NCBI GenBank assembly: GCA_944319875.1
Contig: CALUFR010000017.1
Location: 1-64,000 of the forward strand
Reading direction: 5' to 3'
Source: an uncultured Bacteroides sp.
GTDB taxonomy: Bacteria > Bacteroidota > Bacteroidia > Bacteroidales > Bacteroidaceae
DNA: 64,000 bases
A program made the position numbers and the translations under genes. Positions within the stretch are counted from its first letter, which is position 1, and each line of letters starts with the position of its first letter. The notes under the pieces were generated by a model. It was given only the letters and a program-made list of their open reading frames with translations. It was not told the origin of the DNA and ran no database searches. Positions 1 through 7,829 of the stretch are shown here, piece by piece.

Positions 1-53
1 CGTGGCGACCCCAACGGAACGACGCCTCCGGACCAAACCGAAACATACAGTAA
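1..53 (+). CDS. possible 3' tail of an upstream gene
   Basis: The bases before the first fimbrillin gene can be read as the end of a gene cut by the window edge. One frame stops at TAA (51-53) and leaves a 21-base AAC-rich spacer, much like the spacers before the next two genes. A second frame stops at TGA (76-78), overlapping the next start, and has more usual codons. I cannot decide between them. The context suggests another pilus protein. Confidence 0.25.
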   Translation, partial: WRPQRNDASGPNRNIQ

Positions 54-74
54 CCCAAAACCAACAGCAACGAC

Positions 75-1052
75 ATGAAACGCATCCCAGCCATGCTACT
101 CCGGGCCTCGGCCCTCCTCCTCATCCTCCTGCCGGCCGCCTCGTGCACCGACACCCTTGGCGACGCCCCCGACACGGACGCCGGTGCCATTACCTTCACG
201 CCCGCGGCGGAAACGCGCACGGCGGTGGACGGCGCAAACTTCCCCGCCGGCTCCAGCTTCAGCGTATGGGGCTGGTACGGCCAGGGCAGTGACATCGACC
301 GCAACGTCTTCGACGACCAGACCGTCACGGAAAACAACGGTGCCTGGACCTACGAAGGCGGCTACCAATATTGGATAGCGGGAATGACGTACAATTTCTA
401 CGGAGTGTACCCGTCCGACGCCAAGGCCGAAGTCGACGCCCAAGGCACCGTCACCGTCACCGATTTCGACTGCTCCAAGACGGGAGCGGAGGCTGTGGAT
501 CTGATGACGGCGGAGGCGACGGGCTTGTCGGGGACTGCTGCTCCGACGGTGGCGATGAAGTTCGAGCATGAGCTGGCGCGAGTGAAGTTCCAAGCCAAGA
601 CCCAAGGCAGCGAAGTCATCATCACCTCTTTTAAGATAAACGGTGTGGGATACAAAGGAGACTTCTCACGCCAGCTTCCTTCAGGAGCTGCCCAATGGAC
701 ATCTGAAGAGGCCACAACAACCAACGACGGCATCTTTTCCGCTACAAACTTAACGATAGAAAACACCAACGAAGAGACAATCACCGACCTGCTGGGTGAC
801 CTGCTCATCCTGCCGCAGACGCTGGAAGCCGACAAGCAACAACTCTCCATCAGCTATCGATACGAGGGGGAAGCGGACGACCGAACCAAGACCGCAGACT
901 TACTTATCGAAAACAGCATCACCGGTTGGACAGCGGGGCAAAGCTACGTCTACACGCTCGACCTGCGCAACGCCTCGCTCATCCTCACCGTGACGATACA
1001 AGACTGGACAAAAGAAAACGCAGATGTGAGCTGGAAGCCCACTAAACCATAA
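75..1052 (+). CDS. fimbrillin family lipoprotein (Mfa-like)
   Basis: 325 aa. The N-terminus is a lipoprotein signal: a hydrophobic stretch ending LPAAS-C, so Cys24 is the likely lipidated residue. An Arg in the segment AETRTAVDG lies where type V fimbrillins are commonly cleaved by an arginine-specific protease. The middle has an aromatic-rich part (WGWYGQG, YQYWIAGMTYNFYGVYP) followed by EHELARVKFQ, typical of the Mfa_like_1/fimbrillin family of beta-sandwich pilus subunits. Family knowledge says such proteins are exported as lipoproteins and polymerise on the outer surface by strand exchange. It is the first complete gene of an operon; the next gene begins 11 bases after its stop. The first half is more GC-rich than the second. 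Subunit rank (stalk or accessory) cannot be told from sequence. Confidence 0.8.
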   Translation: MKRIPAMLLRASALLLILLPAASCTDTLGDAPDTDAGAITFTPAAETRTAVDGANFPAGSSFSVWGWYGQGSDIDRNVFDDQTVTENNGAWTYEGGYQYWIAGMTYNFYGVYPSDAKAEVDAQGTVTVTDFDCSKTGAEAVDLMTAEATGLSGTAAPTVAMKFEHELARVKFQAKTQGSEVIITSFKINGVGYKGDFSRQLPSGAAQWTSEEATTTNDGIFSATNLTIENTNEETITDLLGDLLILPQTLEADKQQLSISYRYEGEADDRTKTADLLIENSITGWTAGQSYVYTLDLRNASLILTVTIQDWTKENADVSWKPTKP

Positions 1053-1063
1053 CTCTCAACGAT

Positions 1064-2119
1064 ATGAACATCAACCTGCATTCCGACAAGAAATTCACCG
1101 TCCGCCCGTTCCTGACCTTGTGCGCCACGGTGCTCCTGACGCTGGCCGCCGCCTCATGCGACAGTCCAAGCGAGCCCCTGCTGCCTTCGGCGGAAGGAAC
1201 CGCTTCATTGTCCCTGCGTATAGAAGCTCCTGCCACCACCCGTGTCGAGAACGTCACCGACGAAGAATACGCCGCCTTCGAGAACCGCATCCGGACACTG
1301 CGCGTACTCGTCTTCTCAGAGAACGGCAGCATACTGAAAAACGAGACATTCACAGCAGAGGAGCTTGCGGCGACATCGGGCAGCTATACCCACACCGTCA
1401 ACGGCCTGCCCGTGGGAAAGGTAAACATCTACCTGGTGGCCAACGAAGGCTCCATCGGACAGAACTATAGCAATGCCGGCAATTTTGCTCCCGATATGGT
1501 AATAACAGACGATAGCCGTACGCATTTCCCCAAACGCTACTCCCAACTGGACAATACCGATGATGCCCTGCCCATGAGTGCATACCAAGGCGAAGTAGAC
1601 ATCCAAACAGGCGAAAACACGGCATCTCTCTCGCTGATACGCTGCGTGGCCAAGCTGAGGATAGAGATGGTAAACGAGCTGACCCGTCCAATTACCGTTA
1701 ACGAAATGAGCTTCGGTACTTTCATGGCCGACCGCTTCTATCTGTTTCCGCAGACAACTCCCTCTGATGTGCCTGACGGCATCACGTATGATGACATACA
1801 ATACGGCAGCCAAGATGATACAAGCCAACATTTGGGAATTGAGATAGAGGGCGGCGCGACACGTGTCCTCGTGCTCTATATCTATCCCTCATACGCCTGG
1901 ACAAGTGGAACCGATTCTCCCTACACCATCGGCTTCCGTACGCCTAACGCCACCTATGACCGGAACCAATTCTTCACCGGCTCGAATCCGCTCAGTTACA
2001 TCGCGCGAAACACCGAGGTCACCATTCGGGCACTGCTCCACACTGACAGCAATTTCACGCTGGACTTTGCGGTGGAAGGTTGGGGCACGGCAACCATTAA
2101 TGTACCCTCGTTCGACTAA
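1064..2119 (+). CDS. FimA/Mfa1-type fimbrial subunit lipoprotein
   Basis: 351 aa with a lipoprotein signal ending LAAAS-C (Cys32). After the signal, SLSLRIEAPATTRVEN contains an Arg in the usual cleavage position, and IRTLRVLVFSENG matches the start of the FimA/Mfa1 N-terminal domain. CVAKLRIEMVNE begins the second half, and the C-terminus (TLDFAVEGWGTATINVP) matches the last strands of a major fimbrillin, a segment thought to act in strand exchange. It lies between another fimbrillin and a very large lipoprotein, which suggests a complete type V pilus: shaft subunits plus tip. A FimB/Mfa2-like anchor role is the main alternative. Confidence 0.75.
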   Translation: MNINLHSDKKFTVRPFLTLCATVLLTLAAASCDSPSEPLLPSAEGTASLSLRIEAPATTRVENVTDEEYAAFENRIRTLRVLVFSENGSILKNETFTAEELAATSGSYTHTVNGLPVGKVNIYLVANEGSIGQNYSNAGNFAPDMVITDDSRTHFPKRYSQLDNTDDALPMSAYQGEVDIQTGENTASLSLIRCVAKLRIEMVNELTRPITVNEMSFGTFMADRFYLFPQTTPSDVPDGITYDDIQYGSQDDTSQHLGIEIEGGATRVLVLYIYPSYAWTSGTDSPYTIGFRTPNATYDRNQFFTGSNPLSYIARNTEVTIRALLHTDSNFTLDFAVEGWGTATINVPSFD

Positions 2120-2144
2120 TATCCAAACTAACGATAACAAGACC

Positions 2145-5100
2145 ATGCTTATGACAACCATACTGAAAAGACTGAAACAAGCGCTGCCTGCCTGGCTGTT
2201 GTGCGCCACCGCGGCCGCAACCGTCGCCTCGTGTGCCGACGAAGAATGGATGTCGGGCAACCGCCAACCCGTGCGCGAAGGCGTGCCCGTCACCTTCAAC
2301 CTCAACTTCCAGGCCGAAAGCAACCGCATAGAGACACGCGCCGCACAAAACGAAACCTTCGAAGGCCGCGTGTACAACATCTATGTCTTTATCTTCGACG
2401 CGGACGGGAACAAGCACTACGGCGAGTTCTTCGACGGGATGAATATTGCTTTCACGCCGAACAGCAACGACCAACAAGGCAGCGTCAGTGTAAGTACCAC
2501 CTCGCTGAACAACGCGACGGTGGTGTGCATAGCCAACCTTACCACTGACGGTGTGTACACTGACTACAATGTGTCGGCAACAGACATGGAAAGCATCCAG
2601 ACACTGAATGATCTGAAAGCGTATGAAGCCACGTTGGAAAACGAAAATTACGAACGCTCCACTCAGTTCTTCATGACAGGCTATGGCTATGAGACAGACG
2701 CCCAAGGCAACAAACTGACAACACCGGAAAGCACCTCCATTACCATCCCGGACGATATCGGGCAGGAACCAATCTACTGTCTCCTCTCCCCCCGCCGCAT
2801 GGATGCCAAGGTGACATTCATCGTGAGACCCGACCGAACCAAATGGGAGGAACTCGACTTCAAGCCACGCACATGGCGTGTGGTCAACGTCCCCAAGCAA
2901 ACGCCCCTGCTGCAAGCCGACGATCCGACACAACATATAGCAGACACTAAAGGAGATGACGATTATTTCAACACCGACGCCACTTCCTTCGAACTGGAAG
3001 AACGAGACACCCAAAACCAATCCCGCCTGACTTCCTGCGGCTTCACTTTCTATATGCCGGAAAGCCGCCTGCAACCCAAACAAGCAATCAGTGCAAGTGA
3101 GCTTACCCCCCAAGAAGCCTATGCCCTGCGCGAAAAACGGGAAGTCATAAACGACAACGAAAGCTATCCCGACAAGCCCGGACAGGAGTATGAGAAAGGT
3201 GACTTCACCTATGCGGCCGACCATGCCGCCTACGTGGAGATGACCGGCACGCTGTCTTATACCATCCCCGCAGGTACTACGGACAATGGCATTACATATC
3301 TCACCGATTACACCGTCAATGCCGATGTGACCCTCACCGTACACCTCGGCTATGCCGATGGAAATCCCGACGATTACCGCACCCTGCGCAACACGCATTA
3401 CACTTACAACGTCAGCCTTCGCGGCCTGGACAACGTGGTAGTGGAAGTGACCAACGACGGAGACCAACGCGAAGAACCCCGCCCCGGCTACGAGGCCGAC
3501 GTCATATTCGCATCGGAAGGCGTCTATACAATGGATGCACACTACGACCGTCAGCTCATTACCATCGACCGCAGCATGGTTCCTCGGCTTACCTGGGGCG
3601 TACAGACTCCCTTTACGCAGGGTATCTACAATATAAGCAACTATGATAACCTGAGTAATATGCCCGTTCCGGGTACCGGAGCAAACCTTTATGACTACAA
3701 ATGGATAAAGTTTGCCATCAACAGCGATTACGGAGAAGCTGATAATGTATATGTAAAATATCCCGGCGACAAGAACTATAACGGAGGAACAGAGGGAGGA
3801 GGAGAAGCCTCGCCCTACTATAGCCCAAACAGTCAATACCATTCCGATCATGCAAGCAGCCAAACTGAAGCCGCCCGGATGTACGACATCCACGGCCTGC
3901 TGAAACGGTTAAAGCAAGAATACAACAATGGTCAAACCAGTGGTGAAGTCGCCATCACCGCCTTTGTGGACGAATATGTGTACGCCACCCACCCCCAAAC
4001 AGGATATGACATATTATCTCAATGGAACCTGTATGTAGACGCTGAAGACCGCCTGATGTACTTTGTAAACAGTGAAAACTCTCAATACAGCCCCGACGGC
4101 AACTCCAGCATCGTGGAAGCCGTAAAGAGCTTCCGGCAGAACCCCATCCGCACCGTGTACGACACAGGCAAAGGACTGAAATCCGCTTGGGGTACGGAAA
4201 GCATCCTGAACGGCGACCTTCTTGCCCCCGGCGATGTGAATAATGGAACTTCTACCAGCAATGGTCGCCTGAACACGATACAATGCCTGTTGGGTATGAA
4301 CTATGACAATAACCCTAAAATCCTCCGTTGGTCTGATGTGCTTCATGTGAGCTTTAACGACCCCGACGAGCACTATATGCTAAAAGAAGGCTATCAGGAT
4401 GCCTTACACGCCACCCTGCTCCGCAACCGCGACCTCGACGGCGATGACATCGTGGACTTCGATGAAATCCGCTGGTATCTTGCCGCCAAAGACCAACTTG
4501 TAGACCTGTATATCGGAGAGCCTGCGCTCGACTCGGACGCACACCTCTATCCCGACGATCCCACCAAGCTCAAGAAAGGACACTATATCTATACGTCCAG
4601 TTCTTATAATGACAAGGAAAGTGGACCTTGGGTGTACTGGTCGGAGGAGTGTGCGGCTCTTGGCAGTTATGGTAATGCTTATCAAAAGGGAACTGCATAC
4701 TATATTATGGACGGGAGGTTCCCCTATCGCTGCCTCCGCAACGTTGGCATTGAGATCACTCATATAGACCAAGAGCCGACAGCGTTAATACAGAAGTTGG
4801 AACCAGAAGATGCAGAGGCCGACGGAACTTATCTCATCGACTGCAGCAACCTGAATGAGAAAGCCCGCCGCACCAGCTTCGAAGCCGGTTCATCGCTGGG
4901 TGCCCACGATGACGAGAGTCCTCAGAACAGGCCGTATGCCAAGTTCAGGGTATCGGCAGAGGGAGAAGGGAATATTTTCCCTGTACCATACTGTAATTGG
5001 ACTCATGATTGGGGGCTATTTTATGACGAAAATTGGAATGATGAACAATGGATCTATTTCCAGCAACAAAACCCTCTTGGCGGCTATCGCACTCCCAACC

Positions 5101-5357
5101 TCCGAGAGCTACTTATCATGGCGACTCGCTTGCCGGAAAGCGCATGGGTGAAATCAATATATAGTGAAAGAGGGTTAAGTAACGATACCATGTACCCATA
5201 CTATCTAACCATGACCAAATTCAGCCGAGGGGGAAAAGAACCATATACCGACCGTACTCTTGGTTTCCGTCTGAATCCGGATAATATGACGTTAGGAGCC
5301 ATTCCTAATAACGACGACAATAGGGGATATGTCCGTCCGGTAAAGGATGAGAGATAA
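2145..5357 (+). CDS. large DUF4906-type lipoprotein, putative pilus tip adhesin
   Basis: 1070 residues from ATG 2145 (MLMTTILK), chosen because a lipoprotein signal follows at once (ATVAS-C, Cys30). The open frame extends about 280 bases upstream but there overlaps the previous gene in another frame and has no signal peptide. Residues 40-100 resemble a fimbrillin N-domain (VTFNLNFQAES, VYNIYVFIFDADG, TRAAQ). A central part carries several beta-rich segments. Near residue 763 is DLDGDDIVDFDE, an EF-hand-like calcium loop, followed by IRWYLAAKDQLV. I recall this arrangement from DUF4906 proteins at the 3' end of Bacteroides pilus operons. The C-terminus has a formylglycine-enzyme-like flavour (GYRTPNLRELLIMA, LGFRL). 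It begins 25 bases after the previous stop and is followed by a strong terminator. The tip role is inferred from position and size. Confidence 0.7.
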   Translation: MLMTTILKRLKQALPAWLLCATAAATVASCADEEWMSGNRQPVREGVPVTFNLNFQAESNRIETRAAQNETFEGRVYNIYVFIFDADGNKHYGEFFDGMNIAFTPNSNDQQGSVSVSTTSLNNATVVCIANLTTDGVYTDYNVSATDMESIQTLNDLKAYEATLENENYERSTQFFMTGYGYETDAQGNKLTTPESTSITIPDDIGQEPIYCLLSPRRMDAKVTFIVRPDRTKWEELDFKPRTWRVVNVPKQTPLLQADDPTQHIADTKGDDDYFNTDATSFELEERDTQNQSRLTSCGFTFYMPESRLQPKQAISASELTPQEAYALREKREVINDNESYPDKPGQEYEKGDFTYAADHAAYVEMTGTLSYTIPAGTTDNGITYLTDYTVNADVTLTVHLGYADGNPDDYRTLRNTHYTYNVSLRGLDNVVVEVTNDGDQREEPRPGYEADVIFASEGVYTMDAHYDRQLITIDRSMVPRLTWGVQTPFTQGIYNISNYDNLSNMPVPGTGANLYDYKWIKFAINSDYGEADNVYVKYPGDKNYNGGTEGGGEASPYYSPNSQYHSDHASSQTEAARMYDIHGLLKRLKQEYNNGQTSGEVAITAFVDEYVYATHPQTGYDILSQWNLYVDAEDRLMYFVNSENSQYSPDGNSSIVEAVKSFRQNPIRTVYDTGKGLKSAWGTESILNGDLLAPGDVNNGTSTSNGRLNTIQCLLGMNYDNNPKILRWSDVLHVSFNDPDEHYMLKEGYQDALHATLLRNRDLDGDDIVDFDEIRWYLAAKDQLVDLYIGEPALDSDAHLYPDDPTKLKKGHYIYTSSSYNDKESGPWVYWSEECAALGSYGNAYQKGTAYYIMDGRFPYRCLRNVGIEITHIDQEPTALIQKLEPEDAEADGTYLIDCSNLNEKARRTSFEAGSSLGAHDDESPQNRPYAKFRVSAEGEGNIFPVPYCNWTHDWGLFYDENWNDEQWIYFQQQNPLGGYRTPNLRELLIMATRLPESAWVKSIYSERGLSNDTMYPYYLTMTKFSRGGKEPYTDRTLGFRLNPDNMTLGAIPNNDDNRGYVRPVKDER

Positions 5358-5468
5358 ATAGGAAAAAACGCCGCGAGGCGTATAACCCCGCCTGCATAAC
5401 TTAGTGAAGTAGCTGGCGGTGTGCTTTGTCAGCATCGATGAAGCACTTTGTTTGTTTTGTTTGTTTGT

Positions 5469-5507
5469 CAAGCCATGCGGCCTTCGGGCCGTGTGGCTTG
5501 CTTTTTT
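5469..5507 (+). terminator. terminator of the pilus operon
   Basis: A long hairpin reads CAAGCCATGCGGCC, loop TTCG, GGCCGTGTGGCTTG (5469-5500), with only G-T or single-base imperfections, followed by a run of six T (5502-5507). It lies about 110 bases past the tip-protein stop. The UUCG tetraloop and T-tract fit a rho-independent terminator. Confidence 0.8.
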
Positions 5508-5562
5508 CAATGGTTTTCACTACCTTCGCTGCCGGAACCAATCAACAAAAAAAGACAAGCGT

Positions 5563-5741
5563 ATGAAACGTCCGGAAATAATAGAACGCATCCGGGAAAC
5601 CATGCATCGCATCGCTCCCGAAGCACAGACCATACTCTACGGCTCGGAGGCACGCGGAGAAGCACGCCCCAATAGCGATATCGACCTGCTATCACAACCC
5701 CTTTCTCCATCAACGTCATGAATGAAGGAATCTTGTTATGA
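5563..5741 (+). pseudogene. MNT-type nucleotidyltransferase remnant with internal deletion
   Basis: ATG 5563 opens a frame whose product has the nucleotidyltransferase signature GSEARGEARPNSDIDLL (residues 26-42) but stops at 5721 after 52 aa. The tail of a normal family member, TPFSINVMNEGILL, is still readable in another frame from 5691 to the TGA at 5739-5741. The gene therefore kept its first ~42 codons and last ~16 codons and lost the middle, with the frame broken at the join. MNT proteins of this group are usually about 100 aa and often pair with a HEPN protein. No HEPN gene is seen here. The remnant is unlikely to be active. Confidence 0.75.
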
Positions 5742-5763
5742 AAGAAAAATAACTCCTTCAAGA

Positions 5764-5910
5764 GGGTGTATCAAAAACAAATACGGAATTACATTCTGTC
5801 ACCCTGAGCGAAGTCGAAGGGGCTCACGTAAACTTATGTGAGATGTTTCGACTACGCTTTGCTTCGCTCAACATGACAGAATGATAAGCATTTTGAGTTT
5901 TGACACACCC
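5764..5910 (+). repeat. dispersed palindromic repeat, copy 1
   Basis: The outer arms GGGTGTATCAAAA (5764-5776) and TTTTGACACACCC (5898-5910) are complementary apart from one mismatch. Inside them lies an 84-base imperfect inverted repeat, CTGTCACCCTGAGCG...CGCTCAACATGACAG (5796-5879). A related copy in the opposite orientation is at 16274-16400. Similar CTGTCA...GAGCGAAG elements are scattered between genes in many Bacteroidetes. It may also end transcription. Confidence 0.75.
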
Positions 5911-5953
5911 GCTTGCTTTTTTCCCCATTTTTTCAAGCATCTATTATCTGTTT

Positions 5954-7714
5954 ATGGCCGACAACTATCTGGAACGCAGGCGCGATGCCTACGAGGCACG
6001 CAAGGGGGCATGGGAAAAGAAGAAGAAACATGCGGCGGGGCTGAAGAAAGCCACTGCATGCGCCTACGGTGACGGGAGGGAGATGTTCCATCCTTTCGCC
6101 TCGCCTACCGAGGGCATCGAGCCGCCGGCACGGTTCACTTACCCCTTTGCCTACACGCCTCACCCACTCTGCCTGCTGGCCGCACAGGAGGTGCAGCAGT
6201 ACCTGAAGACGCAGACGCAATGGCACGAGGAACTGGAACGGGGCAAAATGTTTGGCGTACTGGTGGTGCGCACCCGTGAGGGGGAGCTGGGCTATCTGGC
6301 CGCTTTCTCGGGCATCCTGGCCGGACAGAACCGGCTGCCTTTCTTTGTGCCTCCCGTCTACGACCTGCTCCGCCCCGACGGCTTCTTCCGACAGGAGGAA
6401 GAACACATCTCTGCCTTGAACCGCCGCATTGCCAACCTTGAGGCCGATGAAGAGCTGCACGGGGCACAGGCCGCTCTGGACGACGTGAGGCGCCAAGCCG
6501 CTGAAGCACTGGACGACATGCGACACCGGATGAAGGAAGCCCGCGCCCGCCGGCAGGAACGCCGCCGGTCTCCCGACCTGACACCCGACGAGGAAGCGGC
6601 CCTAACGCGCGAAAGCCAGTATCAGAAGGCTGAATACAAGCGTGCCGAACGTGCCTGGCAGGCTCGCGAGGCCGAGGCGCAAGCCGCCCTCGACCGCCAG
6701 CAAACTCCCATCCGCGAACTGAAAGCCGAGCGCCACCGCCGCTCCGCCACCCTGCAGATGCGCCTCTTCTGGCACTTCAGGATGCTCAACGCCCGCGGTG
6801 AGGCGAAGGATCTCTGCGCCATCTTTGCCCCTACGCGCCAGGGCACTCCGCCGGCCGGTGCCGGTGAGTGTGCCGCGCCCAAGCTGCTGCAGCAGGCCTA
6901 CCTGCACAAGTGGAAGCCCCTCTGCATGGCCGAGTTCTGGTGGGGACGCTCGCCCAAGAACGAAATCCGCGAACACGGGCACTTCTACCCCGCCTGCACG
7001 GGCAAGTGCGGCCCCATCCTGAAACACATGCTCCAAGGCCTCGACGTGGACGACAATCCGCTGAAAGAAAAGATGAACACCGCGCCCGCCGAACGGCTGC
7101 GCACGGTCTACGAAGACGAGTGGCTGCTGGCGGTGGACAAGCCTGCCGGGCTGCTGGCCGTGCCGGGCAAGGAGACGGACGCGCCCTCGGTGCTCAGCCT
7201 GATGCGCAACCGCCTGCCCGGGGCTGAAGGGCCGCTCGTGGTACACCGCTTAGACATGGACACTTCGGGCCTGATGCTCATCGCCAAGACCGCCGACGTG
7301 CACCGCCGCCTGCAAGCGCTCTTCGAGACACGCGCCATGGAGAAGGAGTACATCGCCTTGCTGGAGGGAAACGTCACTCCGGAGAGCGGCCTCATCGATC
7401 TGCCCATAGGCCCCAGCCCCCATCACCGGCCTTATCAGGAGGTACGCGCCCCTCATGCCAAACCGGCGCAAACGCTCTATGAGGTGCTGGAGCATCGCAA
7501 GGGTCGCACGCTCGTCCGGTTTCGTCCGCTGACGGGACGCACGCACCAGCTCCGCGTACACGCCGCCCATGCCGAAGGCCTCGGCTGCCCCATCGTGGGC
7601 GACCCGCTCTATGGCACACCCGCCGGCCGCCTCTGCCTGCACGCCCGCTCGCTGCGCTTCGTCCATCCCGTCACGGGAGAGACTGTGGAGGTCGTTTCTG
7701 ATGCCGATTTCTGA
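5954..7714 (+). CDS. RluA-family pseudouridine synthase with long N-terminal extension
   Basis: 586 aa from ATG 5954 (MADNYLERR); a TTG further upstream lies inside the repeat and is unlikely. The C-terminal ~200 residues form the catalytic RluA domain: YEDEWLLAVDKPAG (~385), HRLDMDTSGLM (~431, whose first Asp is the catalytic residue) and GRTHQLRVHAAH (~535). It should convert uridine to pseudouridine in rRNA or tRNA. The first ~375 residues are extra: a charged start, a region near 110 (GVLVVRTREGELGYLAAFSG), a long coiled coil rich in E, A, R and K (~155-260), and a Cys/His-rich patch near 322-352 (CMAEFWWG, HGHFYPACTGKC). There is no S4 domain. I recall such long RluA proteins from Bacteroidetes and some gammaproteobacteria; the RNA target is unknown. 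It stands alone, flanked by a repeat and a promoter. Confidence 0.8.
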   Translation: MADNYLERRRDAYEARKGAWEKKKKHAAGLKKATACAYGDGREMFHPFASPTEGIEPPARFTYPFAYTPHPLCLLAAQEVQQYLKTQTQWHEELERGKMFGVLVVRTREGELGYLAAFSGILAGQNRLPFFVPPVYDLLRPDGFFRQEEEHISALNRRIANLEADEELHGAQAALDDVRRQAAEALDDMRHRMKEARARRQERRRSPDLTPDEEAALTRESQYQKAEYKRAERAWQAREAEAQAALDRQQTPIRELKAERHRRSATLQMRLFWHFRMLNARGEAKDLCAIFAPTRQGTPPAGAGECAAPKLLQQAYLHKWKPLCMAEFWWGRSPKNEIREHGHFYPACTGKCGPILKHMLQGLDVDDNPLKEKMNTAPAERLRTVYEDEWLLAVDKPAGLLAVPGKETDAPSVLSLMRNRLPGAEGPLVVHRLDMDTSGLMLIAKTADVHRRLQALFETRAMEKEYIALLEGNVTPESGLIDLPIGPSPHHRPYQEVRAPHAKPAQTLYEVLEHRKGRTLVRFRPLTGRTHQLRVHAAHAEGLGCPIVGDPLYGTPAGRLCLHARSLRFVHPVTGETVEVVSDADF

Positions 7715-7775
7715 AGTATCGCATGCCTGACCGAGGCAAAGCTTACCGTCTGAGGAAGAAAAATTGACCAATTCG

Positions 7776-7806
7776 TTTGTGTTCTATAGAGAAAGAGCTA
7801 TATTTG
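7776..7806 (+). promoter_or_regulatory. Bacteroides promoter for the acyl-CoA ligase operon
   Basis: TTTG at 7776-7779 (-33) and TATATTTG at 7799-7806 (-7, consensus TAnnTTTG) are 19 bases apart, the expected spacing for the Bacteroides primary sigma factor. The leader to ATG 7830 is short. Confidence 0.75.
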
Positions 7807-7829
7807 CACAAATCAACCAATAATGTGCA

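Noticed and set aside
2097..3893. Open reading frame of ~600 codons on the minus strand
   Set aside because: Lies wholly antisense to the pilus tip gene, has no recognisable motif, and its composition mirrors the GC-skewed codons of the real gene.
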